A stretch of DNA of 64,000 nucleotides from Nostoc calcicola FACHB-3891 (lineage in GTDB: Bacteria > Cyanobacteriota > Cyanobacteriia > Cyanobacteriales > Nostocaceae): positions 434,001 through 498,000 of the forward strand of contig NZ_JACJRQ010000001.1 of assembly GCF_014697355.1 (NCBI RefSeq), in the 5' to 3' direction. Each line of letters starts with the position of its first letter. Position 1 is the stretch's first letter. The notes under the pieces were generated by a model. That model made no database searches. It had not been told where the DNA came from and saw nothing but the letters and a program-made list of their open reading frames with translations. A program made the position numbers and the translations under genes. Positions 1 to 11,375 of the stretch are shown piece by piece.

Positions 1-209
1 TTTTGATAATTATATTTTGCAACATTTAGTAAAAAAATACACTTTTACATAGTGATTGACATATAGAAGAAAGTGCCGAATTTAGGGTAATGGGTGTCAA
101 TAAAGCTGACTCTCCACAGGTGCAATTGATAAGTTGAGCAATGGGGAGATGCCGAATTAGGGGATACTCGTCGTACAGAAAGAGCGATCGCTGTGGGCGC
201 AGCAACACT

Positions 210-241
210 AAAAACCCCCATTCCTTACAAAGGAATGGGGG
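210..241 (-). terminator. rho-independent terminator of the PEP-CTERM gene
   Basis: A perfect 12-bp stem (CCCCCATTCCTT with AAGGAATGGGGG, 3-nt loop) is followed on the minus strand by five T residues. It lies 16 bp past the stop codon of the minus-strand gene to its right, so it should end that transcript. Confidence 0.85.
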
Positions 242-257
242 CTGGGGAGTTAGGTTT

Positions 258-857
258 CTAAGATTTTGATGTTAGCAATAATACTTTTGAAACATCCTCT
301 TGAGCTTGTTTTTTATTCTTAGCAACCAACGCTCCCAAGGATAAACCTAATAAACCTAAGATGCTACCTGGTTCAGGAACAGGGGTAACATCTGCCTGTG
401 CTATCCCCTGATAAGTTCCCAAGCCAGCTGCTGAAAAATAAAGCGATCCGAAACCGGGTTGGAGACTTAAATAACTAGCATTTACAAAATCGACAGACCC
501 TCCGAAGGGGCCACCACCTGAACCACCGAAGTTGATGAAACGATCGCTACCATTAGTTCCGATTTTTGCAAGAATATTAGCCAGTGGCGTTGCAAGAGCC
601 GTGTTGGTAAAGCTATTTCCATTAACATTAAAGGAAAAGTTAAAGTTTGGTAAAGACGTAAGTGCGAATGTTCCATCTCCAGGGTCTCCGTCAAAGCTAA
701 ACGTTCCTGTTCCTACGAAGGGAGAAGTTACAGTGGCATTAGGCGTATTATCAAATTTAAAATCAAAGGTTAGTGCTTGTGATTTGAGAGGTAAAACGCC
801 GATCGCAGTTACGGCTACTATGCTTGATGTTAAGACAGTAAAAATGTTTTTGCTCAT
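258..857 (-). CDS. PEP-CTERM sorting domain protein (199 aa)
   Basis: A secreted protein of unknown function. The N-terminus is a signal peptide (short basic start, hydrophobic stretch, processing near SQALT at residues 26-30). The middle is rich in Gly, Asn, Ser and Phe and looks like a beta-rich extracellular domain. The C-terminus has the PEP-CTERM signal: VPEPGS at about residues 160-165, a hydrophobic helix and a Lys-rich tail. In this family an exosortase/EpsH system cuts at the motif and exports the protein, often to exopolysaccharide or biofilm. No exosortase gene is in the window. The gene is monocistronic with its own terminator. The sorting signal is certain; the role of the middle domain is not. 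Confidence 0.85.
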   Translation of the reverse strand: MSKNIFTVLTSSIVAVTAIGVLPLKSQALTFDFKFDNTPNATVTSPFVGTGTFSFDGDPGDGTFALTSLPNFNFSFNVNGNSFTNTALATPLANILAKIGTNGSDRFINFGGSGGGPFGGSVDFVNASYLSLQPGFGSLYFSAAGLGTYQGIAQADVTPVPEPGSILGLLGLSLGALVAKNKKQAQEDVSKVLLLTSKS

Positions 858-1100
858 TTTGACCTCGTGTAGTCCACTATCTCAGATTTACTGGAAAGTA
901 TATTAACATCATGTATATATTTAAACAGTAAATTTACTTTGTGATTTTAATGAAGTTTATTTATATTTATATACATATTATACCTATCTTCCGAATCTCC
1001 TAATTAGGAGAGTTAATTCGGTGACAGTGTTTGTTTTTAGTATTCACAGCCTTATCTCCGAAATTTAATCTCTACAACCTGATAATTTTGGAGAAAATCG

Positions 1101-1295
1101 ATGTCAATTTATCTAGGCAACTTCTGTTACCAAGTTACGGAAGAAGATATCAGAGGCGTTTTTGCTGAATATGGTACTGTAAAGCGGGTTCATCGTAATC
1201 TAGCCCCAACTTCCAGGCGACATCCGACAAGGCCAAGTCGCGCAGTTGTCGGGTCTTTACCAACTTGCAATCTGCTGTATCGCCCAATGGATTAG
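1101..1295 (+). pseudogene. 5' fragment of an RRM RNA-binding protein gene (rbp type), broken
   Basis: The first 31 or so residues match the start of cyanobacterial RNA-binding Rbp proteins: MSIYLGNF (RNP2), then an EEDIRGVFAEYGTVKRVH helix-loop region. After about position 1190 the RRM sequence stops and an unrelated frame follows, so the RNP1 motif and most of the domain are missing. A ribosome binding site (GGAGAA) still precedes the ATG. It is best read as the remnant of an rbp gene joined to another gene's end by deletion or insertion. Confidence 0.7.
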
Positions 1296-1357
1296 TAGGA
1301 ATTGCCACAATCAAAGACATTCTAAAACCAGGGATGCTATTGCAGGCGATCGCATAA
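1199..1357 (+). pseudogene. 3' fragment of an unidentified gene
   Basis: A plus-strand frame starting where the RRM homology ends encodes about 52 residues without a start codon (SPNFQATSDKAKS... ending ATIKDILKPGMLLQAIA) and stops at 1355-1357. The composition looks like genuine protein, but I do not recognise the family. Together with the 5' rbp piece it forms a chimeric junction near 1190-1200. Confidence 0.4.
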
Positions 1358-1467
1358 GTAAGGAGTCAGAATTCAGAATTGGCAAATACTCCAACGATAA
1401 AAGTATGGAGTCTCTGTAAAATAGGGTTGTCGGTAACGAAAAAAAAGACGCCTCAGTAACTAACCTT

Positions 1468-1989
1468 ATGCTCACAACAGCTGATTTTTTTCAGTACACC
1501 CAATGGTCGGGTATAGCCACCTTGGTATTCGCTGCCTTAGCAGTGTTGGGTTTTGTTCTCAAATGGGGCATCCGCTTCCGGCTGGTGGGTACGACTGGCT
1601 TTATGGTGGTGCTAACAGCTGGTTTGTTTGCACTCTCCATAGTCCCCTTGAGTCGTACTGTGATTCCGGGAGCAGTGCGCTACAGTCTAGTTTATGACAA
1701 TGGCTCAACACAAGCGGCGATCGCCGTATCACCCAAAATTTCTCCTACAGAATTAGAAGCAACTTTACGTCAAGCAGCTAGCAATCTCTACTCCTATGGT
1801 CGTTCTGGTACACTCCAAGACGATAAGTTAACAGTTCGCGCCCGTACCATTCTTCATCCAGAGCCAGGGATTTCCATACCACTTTACTTGGGTGAAGTCA
1901 AGCGATCGCTCGTTTCTCGTGACAACTCCCCAATAAAAGTGGAAATTTATCAAGACAAATTCGCCCAATTGCCGAAATCTAAGGGTTAA
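1468..1989 (+). CDS. ycf51: Ycf51 family protein (173 aa)
   Basis: A conserved membrane protein of cyanobacteria and plastids (DUF2518/Ycf51), function unknown. Two hydrophobic helices occupy about residues 13-35 and 42-62. A soluble domain follows, with RYSLVYDNGSTQAAIAVSP and a C-terminal Lys-rich tail. Length is normal for the family. The start ATG follows a GC-poor leader with no strong ribosome binding site, as is common here. The downstream DNA is repetitive, so no operon partner is evident. Confidence 0.85.
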   Translation: MLTTADFFQYTQWSGIATLVFAALAVLGFVLKWGIRFRLVGTTGFMVVLTAGLFALSIVPLSRTVIPGAVRYSLVYDNGSTQAAIAVSPKISPTELEATLRQAASNLYSYGRSGTLQDDKLTVRARTILHPEPGISIPLYLGEVKRSLVSRDNSPIKVEIYQDKFAQLPKSKG

Positions 1990-2831
1990 GGGGACTGGGG
2001 AAGATGAGGGGGATGAGGGGGATGAGGGGGATGAGGGAGCAGGGGGAGAATAACTTTTACTCTTAACTCTTAACTCTTAACTCCTAACTCCTAACTCCTA
2101 ACTCAACACTCCCCATGCCCAATGCTTGTTATCAGGATGACATAATTTATTTTGTATTTACCGATACTTTAAAGATTATTTTTAGATTAAGATATTCAAA
2201 CTTTAGTGGTTGGGCTGTAGGTAAAACTTAATCAGCGTCAAGGTGATGGGTACTGACAGTTGTAATTTGTCAGTTGTTTTCTTAGTTATCAGTGTTACCA
2301 TTTTCAAAAATATTTGCAGCCAATGAGTTAGCTGTAGAGACGTACAAATGTACGCCCCTAGTAGTTCGCTTGGCGAACTACTAGGGGTAAAGGGGAAGGG
2401 GGAAAGGGTTTAAATCCCTTACCCTTTTCCCTTTCCCCTTTCCCCAGCCCTCACAAGCGCATTTTTGGGTTGGCAGACTACTAGATATCTATTTTGTAGC
2501 TGAAATTGCCTGAAATGGTACCAGTACGAAGAGATTCTCAGTTCTCGATCGCTTTTTTTGGGAATCTGAGAGTGGTAATCTTATTTAATTATACGGTTGT
2601 TCAAAACTTTGATAGTTCGGAATTTCAGATCAATGAGCATCATCGATTCAGCCAACGTCGTCAAATTACTTAACCAGTGGGCAAGAGGCTTTGTCTATTT
2701 CATGGCACGGCTAAAATCTAAGTGAAGGGGTGTTAAATTTGTAGCCATCTTTAAATCAGCTTGGCAACAAGTATCCCTAACCCCAAGTCAATTTGATTAA
2801 GAAATATCAAAGTTTTGGCAAACTAGACTAT
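1990..2831. other. gene-free repetitive stretch
   Basis: Right after ycf51 there are tandem GGGGATGA units (about 2004-2036) and 7-bp units TAACTCT/TAACTCC (about 2051-2105). A GTA-N8-TAC sequence at 2154-2167 fits the NtcA consensus, but it has no clear -10 element and is over 600 bp from the next gene. A MITE-like element lies at 2358-2484. A 30-codon open frame (2633-2725, MSIIDSANVV...) is too short to judge. I see no other gene. Confidence 0.6.
2358..2484. mobile_element. MITE-like element, copy 1 (127 bp, CTAGTAGT termini)
   Basis: The element starts CTAGTAGTTCGC and ends GGCAGACTACTAG, an imperfect terminal inverted repeat. The interior is a purine-rich run (GGGGTAAAGGGG...) followed by its pyrimidine-rich mate (CCCTTTCCCCTTTCCCCA). 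It has no coding capacity. A second copy with the same plan is at 11376-11507, which supports mobility. Target duplications are not obvious. Confidence 0.6.
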
Positions 2832-4025
2832 ATGCCTAATAAATTTTCTACTCAACCTTCTTTGTCTACTCAAACTTCTAGTTCGTTATTTACCCTCGCA
2901 GTTGCCCCAGCAAAAGTAATCCGTGGTTCTGGCGTTTTGCAAGCAGCTGCGTTAGAAATCGCCTGTTTGGGAAATCGGCCTTTAATTGTGGCGGGAGAAC
3001 GCACTCTCGCTATCAGCCAAGAAAATCTGCAACCGATTTTAGAAACGCAACAGTTACATTCTGCTCAAGTTTCCTATGGTGCAGATTGCTGCGAAGCTAG
3101 TTTGAAAAGTTTACGCAAGACAGCCAAAGAACATAAAGCTGATGTGATTATCGGTGTTGGTGGTGGCAAAGCCCTGGATACAGCGAAATTAGTTGCCCAA
3201 CAGCTACAGTTGCCAGTGGTGACGATTCCGACTTCAGCCGCTACCTGTGCAGCTTGGAGTGCCTTGTCGAATGTTTATTCAGAAGACGGGGCATTTCTTT
3301 ATGATGTGGGGCTGTCTCGTTGTCCCGATTTATTGATACTTGATTATGACTTGATTAAAACAGCACCACAACATACTTTAGTAGCTGGAATTGGTGATGC
3401 GATCGCCAAATGGTACGAAGCCTCAGTTAGCAGTGGGCATCTACAAGACACTTTAATTATTGCCGCCCTCCAACAAGCACGAGTTTTGCGAGATATCCTC
3501 TTGCAAAAGTCAGCCGCCGCCCTCCAACAACCAGGTAGTGAAGTTTGGCGAGAAGTCGTAGATGCGACTGTGTTACTCGCGGGTGTAGTTGGGGGACTTG
3601 GAGGGGCGCAGTGTCGCACCGTTGCTGCCCATGCGGTGCATAATGGTTTAACGCACATTTCGGGACACGGCAGTATTCATGGCGAAAAAGTTGCTTTGGG
3701 AATTTTGGTGCAACTGCGTTTAGAAGAAATGCTACAAAACAATCAACTAGCAGCATCGGCACGGCAGCAGTTGTTAAAGTTCTACGCAGAAATTGGACTA
3801 CCCCAAAAATTAAGCGATTTGGGATTGGGCAATATTACATTAGGTGAGTTGCAAACCGCCGCTGAAATTGCCCTAGCTCCTAATTCTGACATCCATCGAC
3901 TACCTTTTAAAGTCGCACTGGAACAATTGATGGCGGCAATGGTTTCTACCACTGCACCTATAGATAGTAGAGATACGATGAATCGAGTTTCGCCCAAGGG
4001 AATGAGTGACGAGGTTGAAGAATGA
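2832..4025 (+). CDS. iron-containing alcohol dehydrogenase family protein (GldA-like, about 397 aa)
   Basis: An NAD-dependent, metal-dependent dehydrogenase of the glycerol dehydrogenase type. The nucleotide-binding glycine motif is GVGGGKALDTAK. The metal-site pattern is present: Asp in GIGDAIAKWYEA, His in AAHAVHNGL and His in HGSIHGEKVALG. The frame is open from a TTG at 2793, but the ATG at 2832 gives the usual N-terminus. The stop codon overlaps the next start by 4 bp (ATGA), so it is translationally coupled to the aminotransferase. The pair suggests oxidation of an alcohol or hydroxy acid followed by transamination. The substrate is not readable from the sequence. Confidence 0.85.
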   Translation: MPNKFSTQPSLSTQTSSSLFTLAVAPAKVIRGSGVLQAAALEIACLGNRPLIVAGERTLAISQENLQPILETQQLHSAQVSYGADCCEASLKSLRKTAKEHKADVIIGVGGGKALDTAKLVAQQLQLPVVTIPTSAATCAAWSALSNVYSEDGAFLYDVGLSRCPDLLILDYDLIKTAPQHTLVAGIGDAIAKWYEASVSSGHLQDTLIIAALQQARVLRDILLQKSAAALQQPGSEVWREVVDATVLLAGVVGGLGGAQCRTVAAHAVHNGLTHISGHGSIHGEKVALGILVQLRLEEMLQNNQLAASARQQLLKFYAEIGLPQKLSDLGLGNITLGELQTAAEIALAPNSDIHRLPFKVALEQLMAAMVSTTAPIDSRDTMNRVSPKGMSDEVEE

Positions 4026-5257
4026 GTAGTTTAAATTGGATAGTGCCAGCAGAACGCATACAAAAACTGCCACCTTATGTATTTGCCCGTTTAGATGAAC
4101 TAAAAGCTAAAGCACGGGAACAAGGGTTAGATTTAATTGATTTAGGCATGGGAAACCCCGATGGTGCAACACCACAACCAGTGGTAGAAGCGGCCATCGC
4201 CGCTTTGCAAAATCCCGCCAATCACGGTTATCCTCCCTTTGAAGGCACTGCGAGTTTCCGCCGAGCGATTACTAATTGGTATCGTCGGCGTTATGATGTC
4301 ATTCTCGATCCTGATAGCGAAGCCTTACCGCTACTCGGTTCCAAAGAAGGATTAACCCATTTAGCGATCGCCTACATTAACCCTGGCGATGTGGTTTTAG
4401 TTCCTTCTCCTGCTTATCCCGCCCATTTTCGCGGCCCAGCGATCGCCGGGGGAAAAATCCACAGCTTGATTCTCAAACCAGAAAATGACTGGTTAATCGA
4501 TTTAGCTGCCATTCCCGATGAGGTTGCCCGACAAGCTAAAATCCTCTATTTCAACTATCCTAGCAATCCCACCGCCGCCACCGCCCCCCGCGAATTCTTT
4601 GAAGAAATCGTCGCCTTTGCCCGCAAATATGAAATTTTGCTGGTGCATGATTTGTGTTACGCCGAGTTAGCCTTTGATGGTTATCAACCCACTAGCTTGT
4701 TAGAAATTCCCGGCGCCAAGGAAATTGGTGTGGAATTTCACACCTTATCCAAAACCTACAATATGGCTGGTTGGCGCGTCGGGTTTGTGGTGGGAAACCG
4801 CCATGTCATCCAAGGTTTGCGGACGCTAAAAACTAACTTGGATTACGGCATTTTTGCCGCCTTGCAAACAGCCGCCGAAACAGCTTTGCAACTTCCAGAT
4901 GTATATTTGCATGAAGTACAACAACGCTACCGCACCCGCCGGGATTTCCTGATTGAAGGATTAGGACAGTTGGGTTGGGATATCCCCAAAACCAAGGCAA
5001 CAATGTATCTTTGGGTAAAATGTCCTGTGGGCATGGGTTCTACAGATTTTGCCTTGAATGTCTTGCAGCAAACAGGCGTTGTGGTTACCCCAGGTAACGC
5101 CTTTGGGGTTGCAGGTGAAGGGTATGTCAGAATTAGTTTGATTGCAGATTGCGATCGCTTGGGTGAAGCTTTACATCGCTTCAAGCAAGCTGGCATCCGC
5201 TATCAACCCGAAACTGTAGTTTCTGCTTCAGGAGCGATCGCCGATCTTGTTAGTTGA
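4022..5257 (+). CDS. class I/II PLP-dependent aminotransferase (411 aa)
   Basis: A fold-type I aminotransferase of the aspartate/alanine/LL-DAP type. The PLP lysine lies in TLSKTYNMAGWRVGF. YFNYPSNPTAA and VHDLCYAELAFDG give the Asn and Asp/Tyr cofactor contacts, and YVRISLI near the C-terminus holds the carboxylate-binding Arg. Length is normal. It overlaps the upstream dehydrogenase gene by 4 bp. Close relatives are annotated as aspartate or LL-diaminopimelate aminotransferases; the exact amino donor cannot be set from motifs alone. Confidence 0.88.
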   Translation: MSSLNWIVPAERIQKLPPYVFARLDELKAKAREQGLDLIDLGMGNPDGATPQPVVEAAIAALQNPANHGYPPFEGTASFRRAITNWYRRRYDVILDPDSEALPLLGSKEGLTHLAIAYINPGDVVLVPSPAYPAHFRGPAIAGGKIHSLILKPENDWLIDLAAIPDEVARQAKILYFNYPSNPTAATAPREFFEEIVAFARKYEILLVHDLCYAELAFDGYQPTSLLEIPGAKEIGVEFHTLSKTYNMAGWRVGFVVGNRHVIQGLRTLKTNLDYGIFAALQTAAETALQLPDVYLHEVQQRYRTRRDFLIEGLGQLGWDIPKTKATMYLWVKCPVGMGSTDFALNVLQQTGVVVTPGNAFGVAGEGYVRISLIADCDRLGEALHRFKQAGIRYQPETVVSASGAIADLVS

Positions 5258-5322
5258 TTTCTACAAGCCGCAACTCGTGACATACAGCGTTTTGCAAGTA
5301 CATGAGGTACACCCCTCCCCAA

Positions 5323-5620
5323 CCCTCCCCTTATTAAGGCTACGGTGTACACACAAGTTAGTAAGGGCACGGCAGTGCCGTGCCCCTACGAGAAATCTAT
5401 CTGTATCAAGGTTTTCGTGAAATGGTATTAGGCATTGACAGGAAATACCAAACATGAATGATTCAAAAACCAGATCTTTTGTAGGGGCACAGCACTGCTG
5501 TGCCCTTTATTGAGGACTTCGCTACCGCTGCACTTGTAATGACAATTTATTGGATCTAGAAGGCTTGAAACCTTTGCAGATAGCACTTGTGTATACACCG
5601 TAGCCTTATTAAGGGGAGGG
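5323..5620. mobile_element. 298-bp inverted-repeat element (MITE-like)
   Basis: Two 36-bp arms at 5323-5358 and 5585-5620 are inverted copies with two mismatches (CCCTCCCCTTATTAAGGC... and its complement). The interior holds two short palindromes of the form GGGGCACnGCA-TGCnGTGCCC (about 5364-5386 and 5483-5506) and no gene. It sits between the aminotransferase gene and the CRISPR array. The size and long arms fit a non-autonomous transposable element. Confidence 0.6.
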
Positions 5621-5672
5621 TGCGCGATAGCGCCGGTAGCGATCGCAATTTTCCATTAATTTTTCTAAATCG

Positions 5673-6432
5673 ATTTCAATCCCTAATAGGGAGTTTAGTT
5701 AATTGCAATATCTGAGGATGAGATAAAAGCGGGTGACATGATGTTTCAATCCCTAATAGGGAGTTTAGTTAATTGCAATCTCTCATACCTACGAGATAGT
5801 AGCGCGGAAAGTCTGTTTCAATCCCTAATAGGGAGTTTAGTTAATTGCAATTGAAGGAGGGCGATCGCGCCCATATCAATCAAAAAAGTTTCAATCCCTA
5901 ATAGGGAGTTTAGTTAATTGCAATTCTCCTTAAATTCCCGAAGCTTAATATCCAAATGTTTCAATCCCTAATAGGGAGTTTAGTTAATTGCAATACCCCA
6001 TTTATTGGAGTGTTACCGACATAATCTCGGTTTCAATCCCTAATAGGGAGTTTAGTTAATTGCAATAAGTAGGTCGTCATCTTTCAGTGTTAGTAGTTCG
6101 GTTTCAATCCCTAATAGGGAGTTTAGTTAATTGCAATACCCGGCAAGCATTGCTAGCACTATCGCCGAAGGTGTTTCAATCCCTAATAGGGAGTTTAGTT
6201 AATTGCAATTTCGCCAAGCTTTATTGAATATGGGATGGCTGCAATACATGTTTCAATCCCTAATAGGGAGTTTAGTTAATTGCAATGATAGAGCGTCTTG
6301 AGCCGTTCGTCTGATATCTGGCACGTTTCAATCCCTAATAGGGAGTTTAGTTAATTGCAATTTCCGTCGTTGTAAGCTAAGGGGGTTTCCAGTACGTTTC
6401 AATCCCTAATAGGGAGTTTAGTTAATTGCAAT
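5673..6432 (-). CRISPR. orphan CRISPR array, 11 repeats of 37 bp, 10 spacers
   Basis: Repeats of 37 bp begin GTTTCAATCCCTAATAGGG and end TTAGTTAATTGCAAT as written on the plus strand. They start at 5673, 5743, 5815, 5888, 5958, 6030, 6101, 6173, 6250, 6325 and 6396. Spacers are 33-40 bp and all different. Cyanobacterial repeats normally end in ATTGAAAC, so the array is read on the minus strand with the leader right of 6432. The last repeat (5673) has a changed terminal base, as expected at the leader-distal end. The inner palindrome CCCTATTAGGG is typical of type I-D and III repeats. No cas gene is in the window. Confidence 0.95.
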
Positions 6433-6783
6433 GGATGGCATCTGGAAGGCTTATCATATTTGGTTTTTAAGGTTCGGTTGCGCGGATGGGGAAATAATAA
6501 CACAAGTCGTTGTGATTTTGCTAGATCAAAATGCCTGAAAGCTAGGACAAATAAGGTGCGCGGATTATTTGAAGATGCTACTGTAGTCAAAGTCTTACAT
6601 AGAGAGCAATTGAGCCATTTTTGTAGACATCCTTTTATAAACACCTACCTATCCGCGCATTTTAGGCGATCGCTTCTTAATCTGCAAATGGTTATAATTC
6701 TTATACAGAAATAGTTTCAGCTATTTTTAACCAGAGTTTGAGAAAATCAGCGCCGATTTTTCAGAATAGTTTTTGATCCTCAA
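6433..6783 (-). promoter_or_regulatory. probable CRISPR leader region
   Basis: About 350 bp between the array's leader-side end and the FMN reductase gene hold no convincing gene. The part next to the array is where the leader and its promoter must lie if transcription runs leftwards. Small open frames here run into the repeats and are not coding. The exact promoter could not be defined by eye. Confidence 0.4.
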
Positions 6784-7329
6784 CTAATTAACATCCTGTA
6801 GCTTGCGAGTGTTATCTACTAAGCTCTGAGCAAATTGATCGAATCTTTGTGAAAGTTTATCATCTAATAACTTACCTTCAGGACTGAAAGCAGCCCAAGC
6901 TTGACCGATCGCTATCTGCTCTGGTATAGACCATCCATGCACCCATCTCACGATTAGTCTGAGGTCATTCAACGCATTACTATTAGGCTGTCCACCCAAT
7001 ACACTAATCAACCCTGTCACTTTCCCAGACAATTGATCGAAGCTCATCAAATCTAGAGCATTTTTCAGAACACCACTGACACTACCATGATACTCAGGTG
7101 TAGCTAAAATTAACCCATGAGCATTACTAACTGTATCCTGTAAGCGTTTCACATCTGGGTATTCTGGATACTCCTTTCCACCATTACAGAATGGTAGATT
7201 CAACAGCCGTAAATCAAGAATCTCTACCTCTGCACCCAAGGCTTCTACTCTTTGTATTGCAGCCTGTAAAGCAAGATGGGTATAAGAATTAGGTCTTAAA
7301 CTACCACCAATGCCAATAATTCTCACCAT
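6784..7329 (-). CDS. NAD(P)H-dependent FMN reductase, flavodoxin-like fold (181 aa)
   Basis: A cytosolic flavin reductase or quinone/azo reductase type enzyme. The start IIGIGGSLRPNSYTHLAL holds the phosphate-binding loop (GSLRxxSxxxxL). TPEYHGSVSGVLKNALD is the family signature that contacts the isoalloxazine ring. Length fits the NADPH_FMN_red family. It is a single gene with no operon partner. The physiological acceptor cannot be told; involvement in metal or sulfur oxidation-reduction is possible but not shown. Confidence 0.88.
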   Translation of the reverse strand: MVRIIGIGGSLRPNSYTHLALQAAIQRVEALGAEVEILDLRLLNLPFCNGGKEYPEYPDVKRLQDTVSNAHGLILATPEYHGSVSGVLKNALDLMSFDQLSGKVTGLISVLGGQPNSNALNDLRLIVRWVHGWSIPEQIAIGQAWAAFSPEGKLLDDKLSQRFDQFAQSLVDNTRKLQDVN

Positions 7330-7658
7330 AATTAACTCCCAAATGACTAACTAAACATTATCAGAATGCTTCAAATTAAAATTTTGGGTGAAATTTGAAG
7401 GTTTTTCACCTACCCTCAGGAGTGTCACTTTCCAGATTTGAAACTTTCCCAATTTTAATTCTCCTTGTTTAAACCACGCACTTGGGCAAGGCAGCACAGA
7501 AATACATTCCCCCATTGTCTTAATCACGGATTGATACGGATTAATAGATTACACGGTTGATTCAAAGAAAGTAGCTAGTGAATTATATAGGTTAATTGTG
7601 AGATTCTTTGCTGTGTAAGTTTTTTCGGTGTCATCCTTTAATCAATCTAAACCGTGTT
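7330..7658. other. intergenic, repeat-bearing
   Basis: No gene seen. A TTAATCACGGATT...GGATTAATAGATTACACGG segment near 7522-7555 resembles the arms of the hairpin at 8038-8124 on the other side of the GxxExxY gene, so the two repeats bracket that gene. Confidence 0.4.
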
Positions 7659-8036
7659 CTACATGACAAGCCTTTTGAATGTTAGGCTTTTGCTACCAAA
7701 GTTTATTAGTAATCCTACTTCTAATCTATAGACTTTTAGATAGTTGAGGGCTTGGGCTAGATGGACATCTTCAAGTTGGATGACGGCTTTTAGTTCTACG
7801 AGTATTTTGTTTTCAACTACAAAGTCGGCTCTGCGTGTACCGATAGGTTCGGGTAGATTTTTATAGTAAATGTGTTGTTCTATTTCGCGGGCAAATTCTA
7901 GTCTGGCTTGACGCATCTCGTAGGCTAGGGCGCGTTGGTAGATAACCTCTTGGAAACCGTTACCTAAAAATGTATGGACTTCAAAGGAAGCTCCGATAAT
8001 TTTTTCGGTGATGTCGGCGTATTTTAGGCTACTCAT
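7659..8036 (-). CDS. GxxExxY family protein (125 aa)
   Basis: A small PD-(D/E)XK-nuclease-like protein of the GxxExxY family, common and often laterally moved in cyanobacteria, with no proven function. The signature is visible: LGNGFQEVIYQRALAYEM (G..E..Y) near residues 24-41 and the strand with ILVELKAV (E-x-K) around residues 79-86. The nuclease-like Asp lies in RADFVVE. The gene is flanked by copies of an ATCACGGAT repeat, a common setting for this family. Confidence 0.88.
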   Translation of the reverse strand: MSSLKYADITEKIIGASFEVHTFLGNGFQEVIYQRALAYEMRQARLEFAREIEQHIYYKNLPEPIGTRRADFVVENKILVELKAVIQLEDVHLAQALNYLKVYRLEVGLLINFGSKSLTFKRLVM

Positions 8037-8037
8037 T

Positions 8038-8124
8038 GTCTAAATCACGGATGAAACAGATTTCAGGATGGCACGGAGTTAGAATCTGTGTCATCCTGAA
8101 ATCTGTCTAATCCGTGATTTAGAC
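8038..8124. repeat. 87-bp hairpin repeat with 33-bp arms
   Basis: Arms at 8038-8070 and 8092-8124 are inverted copies with three mismatches (GTCTAAATCACGGAT...CAGGATG). The first arm starts at the start codon of the GxxExxY gene, so this gene's 5' region lies inside the palindrome. It is probably a dispersed repeat rather than a specific regulator. Confidence 0.7.
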
Positions 8125-8146
8125 GTTTGAGGGGTTTTGGCGTTGA

Positions 8147-8284
8147 TTAAGAACTGCTAATTAGTCTCGTTTTCCCTGTTAACAGTTCTTGGATCGTGCC
8201 CTGCTTGATGGTTTTGTATTTATCGCGCTTTTGTTGTAAGGCTGCGATTTCTGCGTCCATGTCGCTGAGGATTTGGGCGATCGC
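8147..8284 (-). pseudogene. 3' fragment of a type I restriction specificity gene (hsdS)
   Basis: The minus strand encodes AIAQILSDMDAEIAALQQKR, then DKYKTIKQGTIQELLTGKTR, ending LISSS. This is the standard C-terminal coiled coil of HsdS subunits. The frame ends abruptly at 8284 and the rest of the gene is absent, with no hsdM or hsdR nearby. It is a decayed remnant. Confidence 0.8.
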
Positions 8285-8383
8285 TCTGGCTCATCAACAC
8301 TACAAAGATTTGTTGCCAGGGAAAGCTATCGCCAAATCATGAAAACTGTTCCTCATTTTGCTGAGAACTGGACTTTAGACTAA
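8285..8383 (+). pseudogene. 3' fragment of an unidentified gene
   Basis: Starting exactly where the hsdS fragment breaks off, the plus strand encodes about 32 residues without a start (LQRFVARESYRQIMKTVPHF then AENWTLD) and a stop. The composition is protein-like but I cannot name the family. The two fragments abut head to head, marking a recombination junction near 8284. Confidence 0.35.
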
Positions 8384-8569
8384 AAGAGAGCGATCGGTAA
8401 ATAATGGGACTGCAAAAAATAAAGGGATGCTTGTAAGAACAAGCACCCCATTAACGCTTTCTCTTCTTTATTTGGACGTAAGTCCCTGTAAAAAATAACA
8501 ATCTTAAAGTTGAACATCTTGGTTGTGATGCAAAGGCTGTTTGCCGCCGCTGATTGCAACCGTAGTATG
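8384..8569. other. intergenic with terminator-like hairpin
   Basis: Apart from the stem-loop at 8424-8448 (GGGATGCTTGT with ACAAGCACCC), which faces the minus strand with T-rich DNA behind it, nothing gene-like is visible. No minus-strand gene feeds into this terminator now, so it may be left over. Confidence 0.4.
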
Positions 8570-8695
8570 ATATCATGTCCGGTTAATCACTTGTGATTAC
8601 TGCATCTGTGCAAAAATCGGAAAACCTCTTTCCCCCAGCTAAGAGCTCCCTGCCCCCTGCACTCTAAATAATAAGTCTTTTACCGGACATGATAT
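8570..8695. mobile_element. MITE-like element (126 bp, ATATCATGTCCGGT termini)
   Basis: Perfect 14-bp inverted termini (ATATCATGTCCGGT at 8570-8583; its complement at 8682-8695) enclose a pyrimidine-rich interior with CTCCCTGCCCCCTGC. It ends 8 bp before the rph ribosome binding site, so any rph promoter must lie in or beyond it. The interior resembles that of the element at 20647-20777 although the termini differ. Confidence 0.6.
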
Positions 8696-8697
8696 GA

Positions 8698-11337
<2,640 letters not shown>

Positions 11338-11375
11338 TATACTCTGTAATGATGACTTAATCTATGAGTTGACTT

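Noticed and set aside
26..208. 60-codon minus-strand frame at the window start
   Set aside because: No ribosome binding site, atypical composition and overlap with repeat DNA.
2154..2167. NtcA binding site (GTA-N8-TAC)
   Set aside because: Consensus fits, but there is no -10 box at the right distance and no gene within 600 bp.
6399..6714. Open frames overlapping the CRISPR end and leader
   Set aside because: They use repeat sequence as codons, lack ribosome binding sites and have no protein-like composition.
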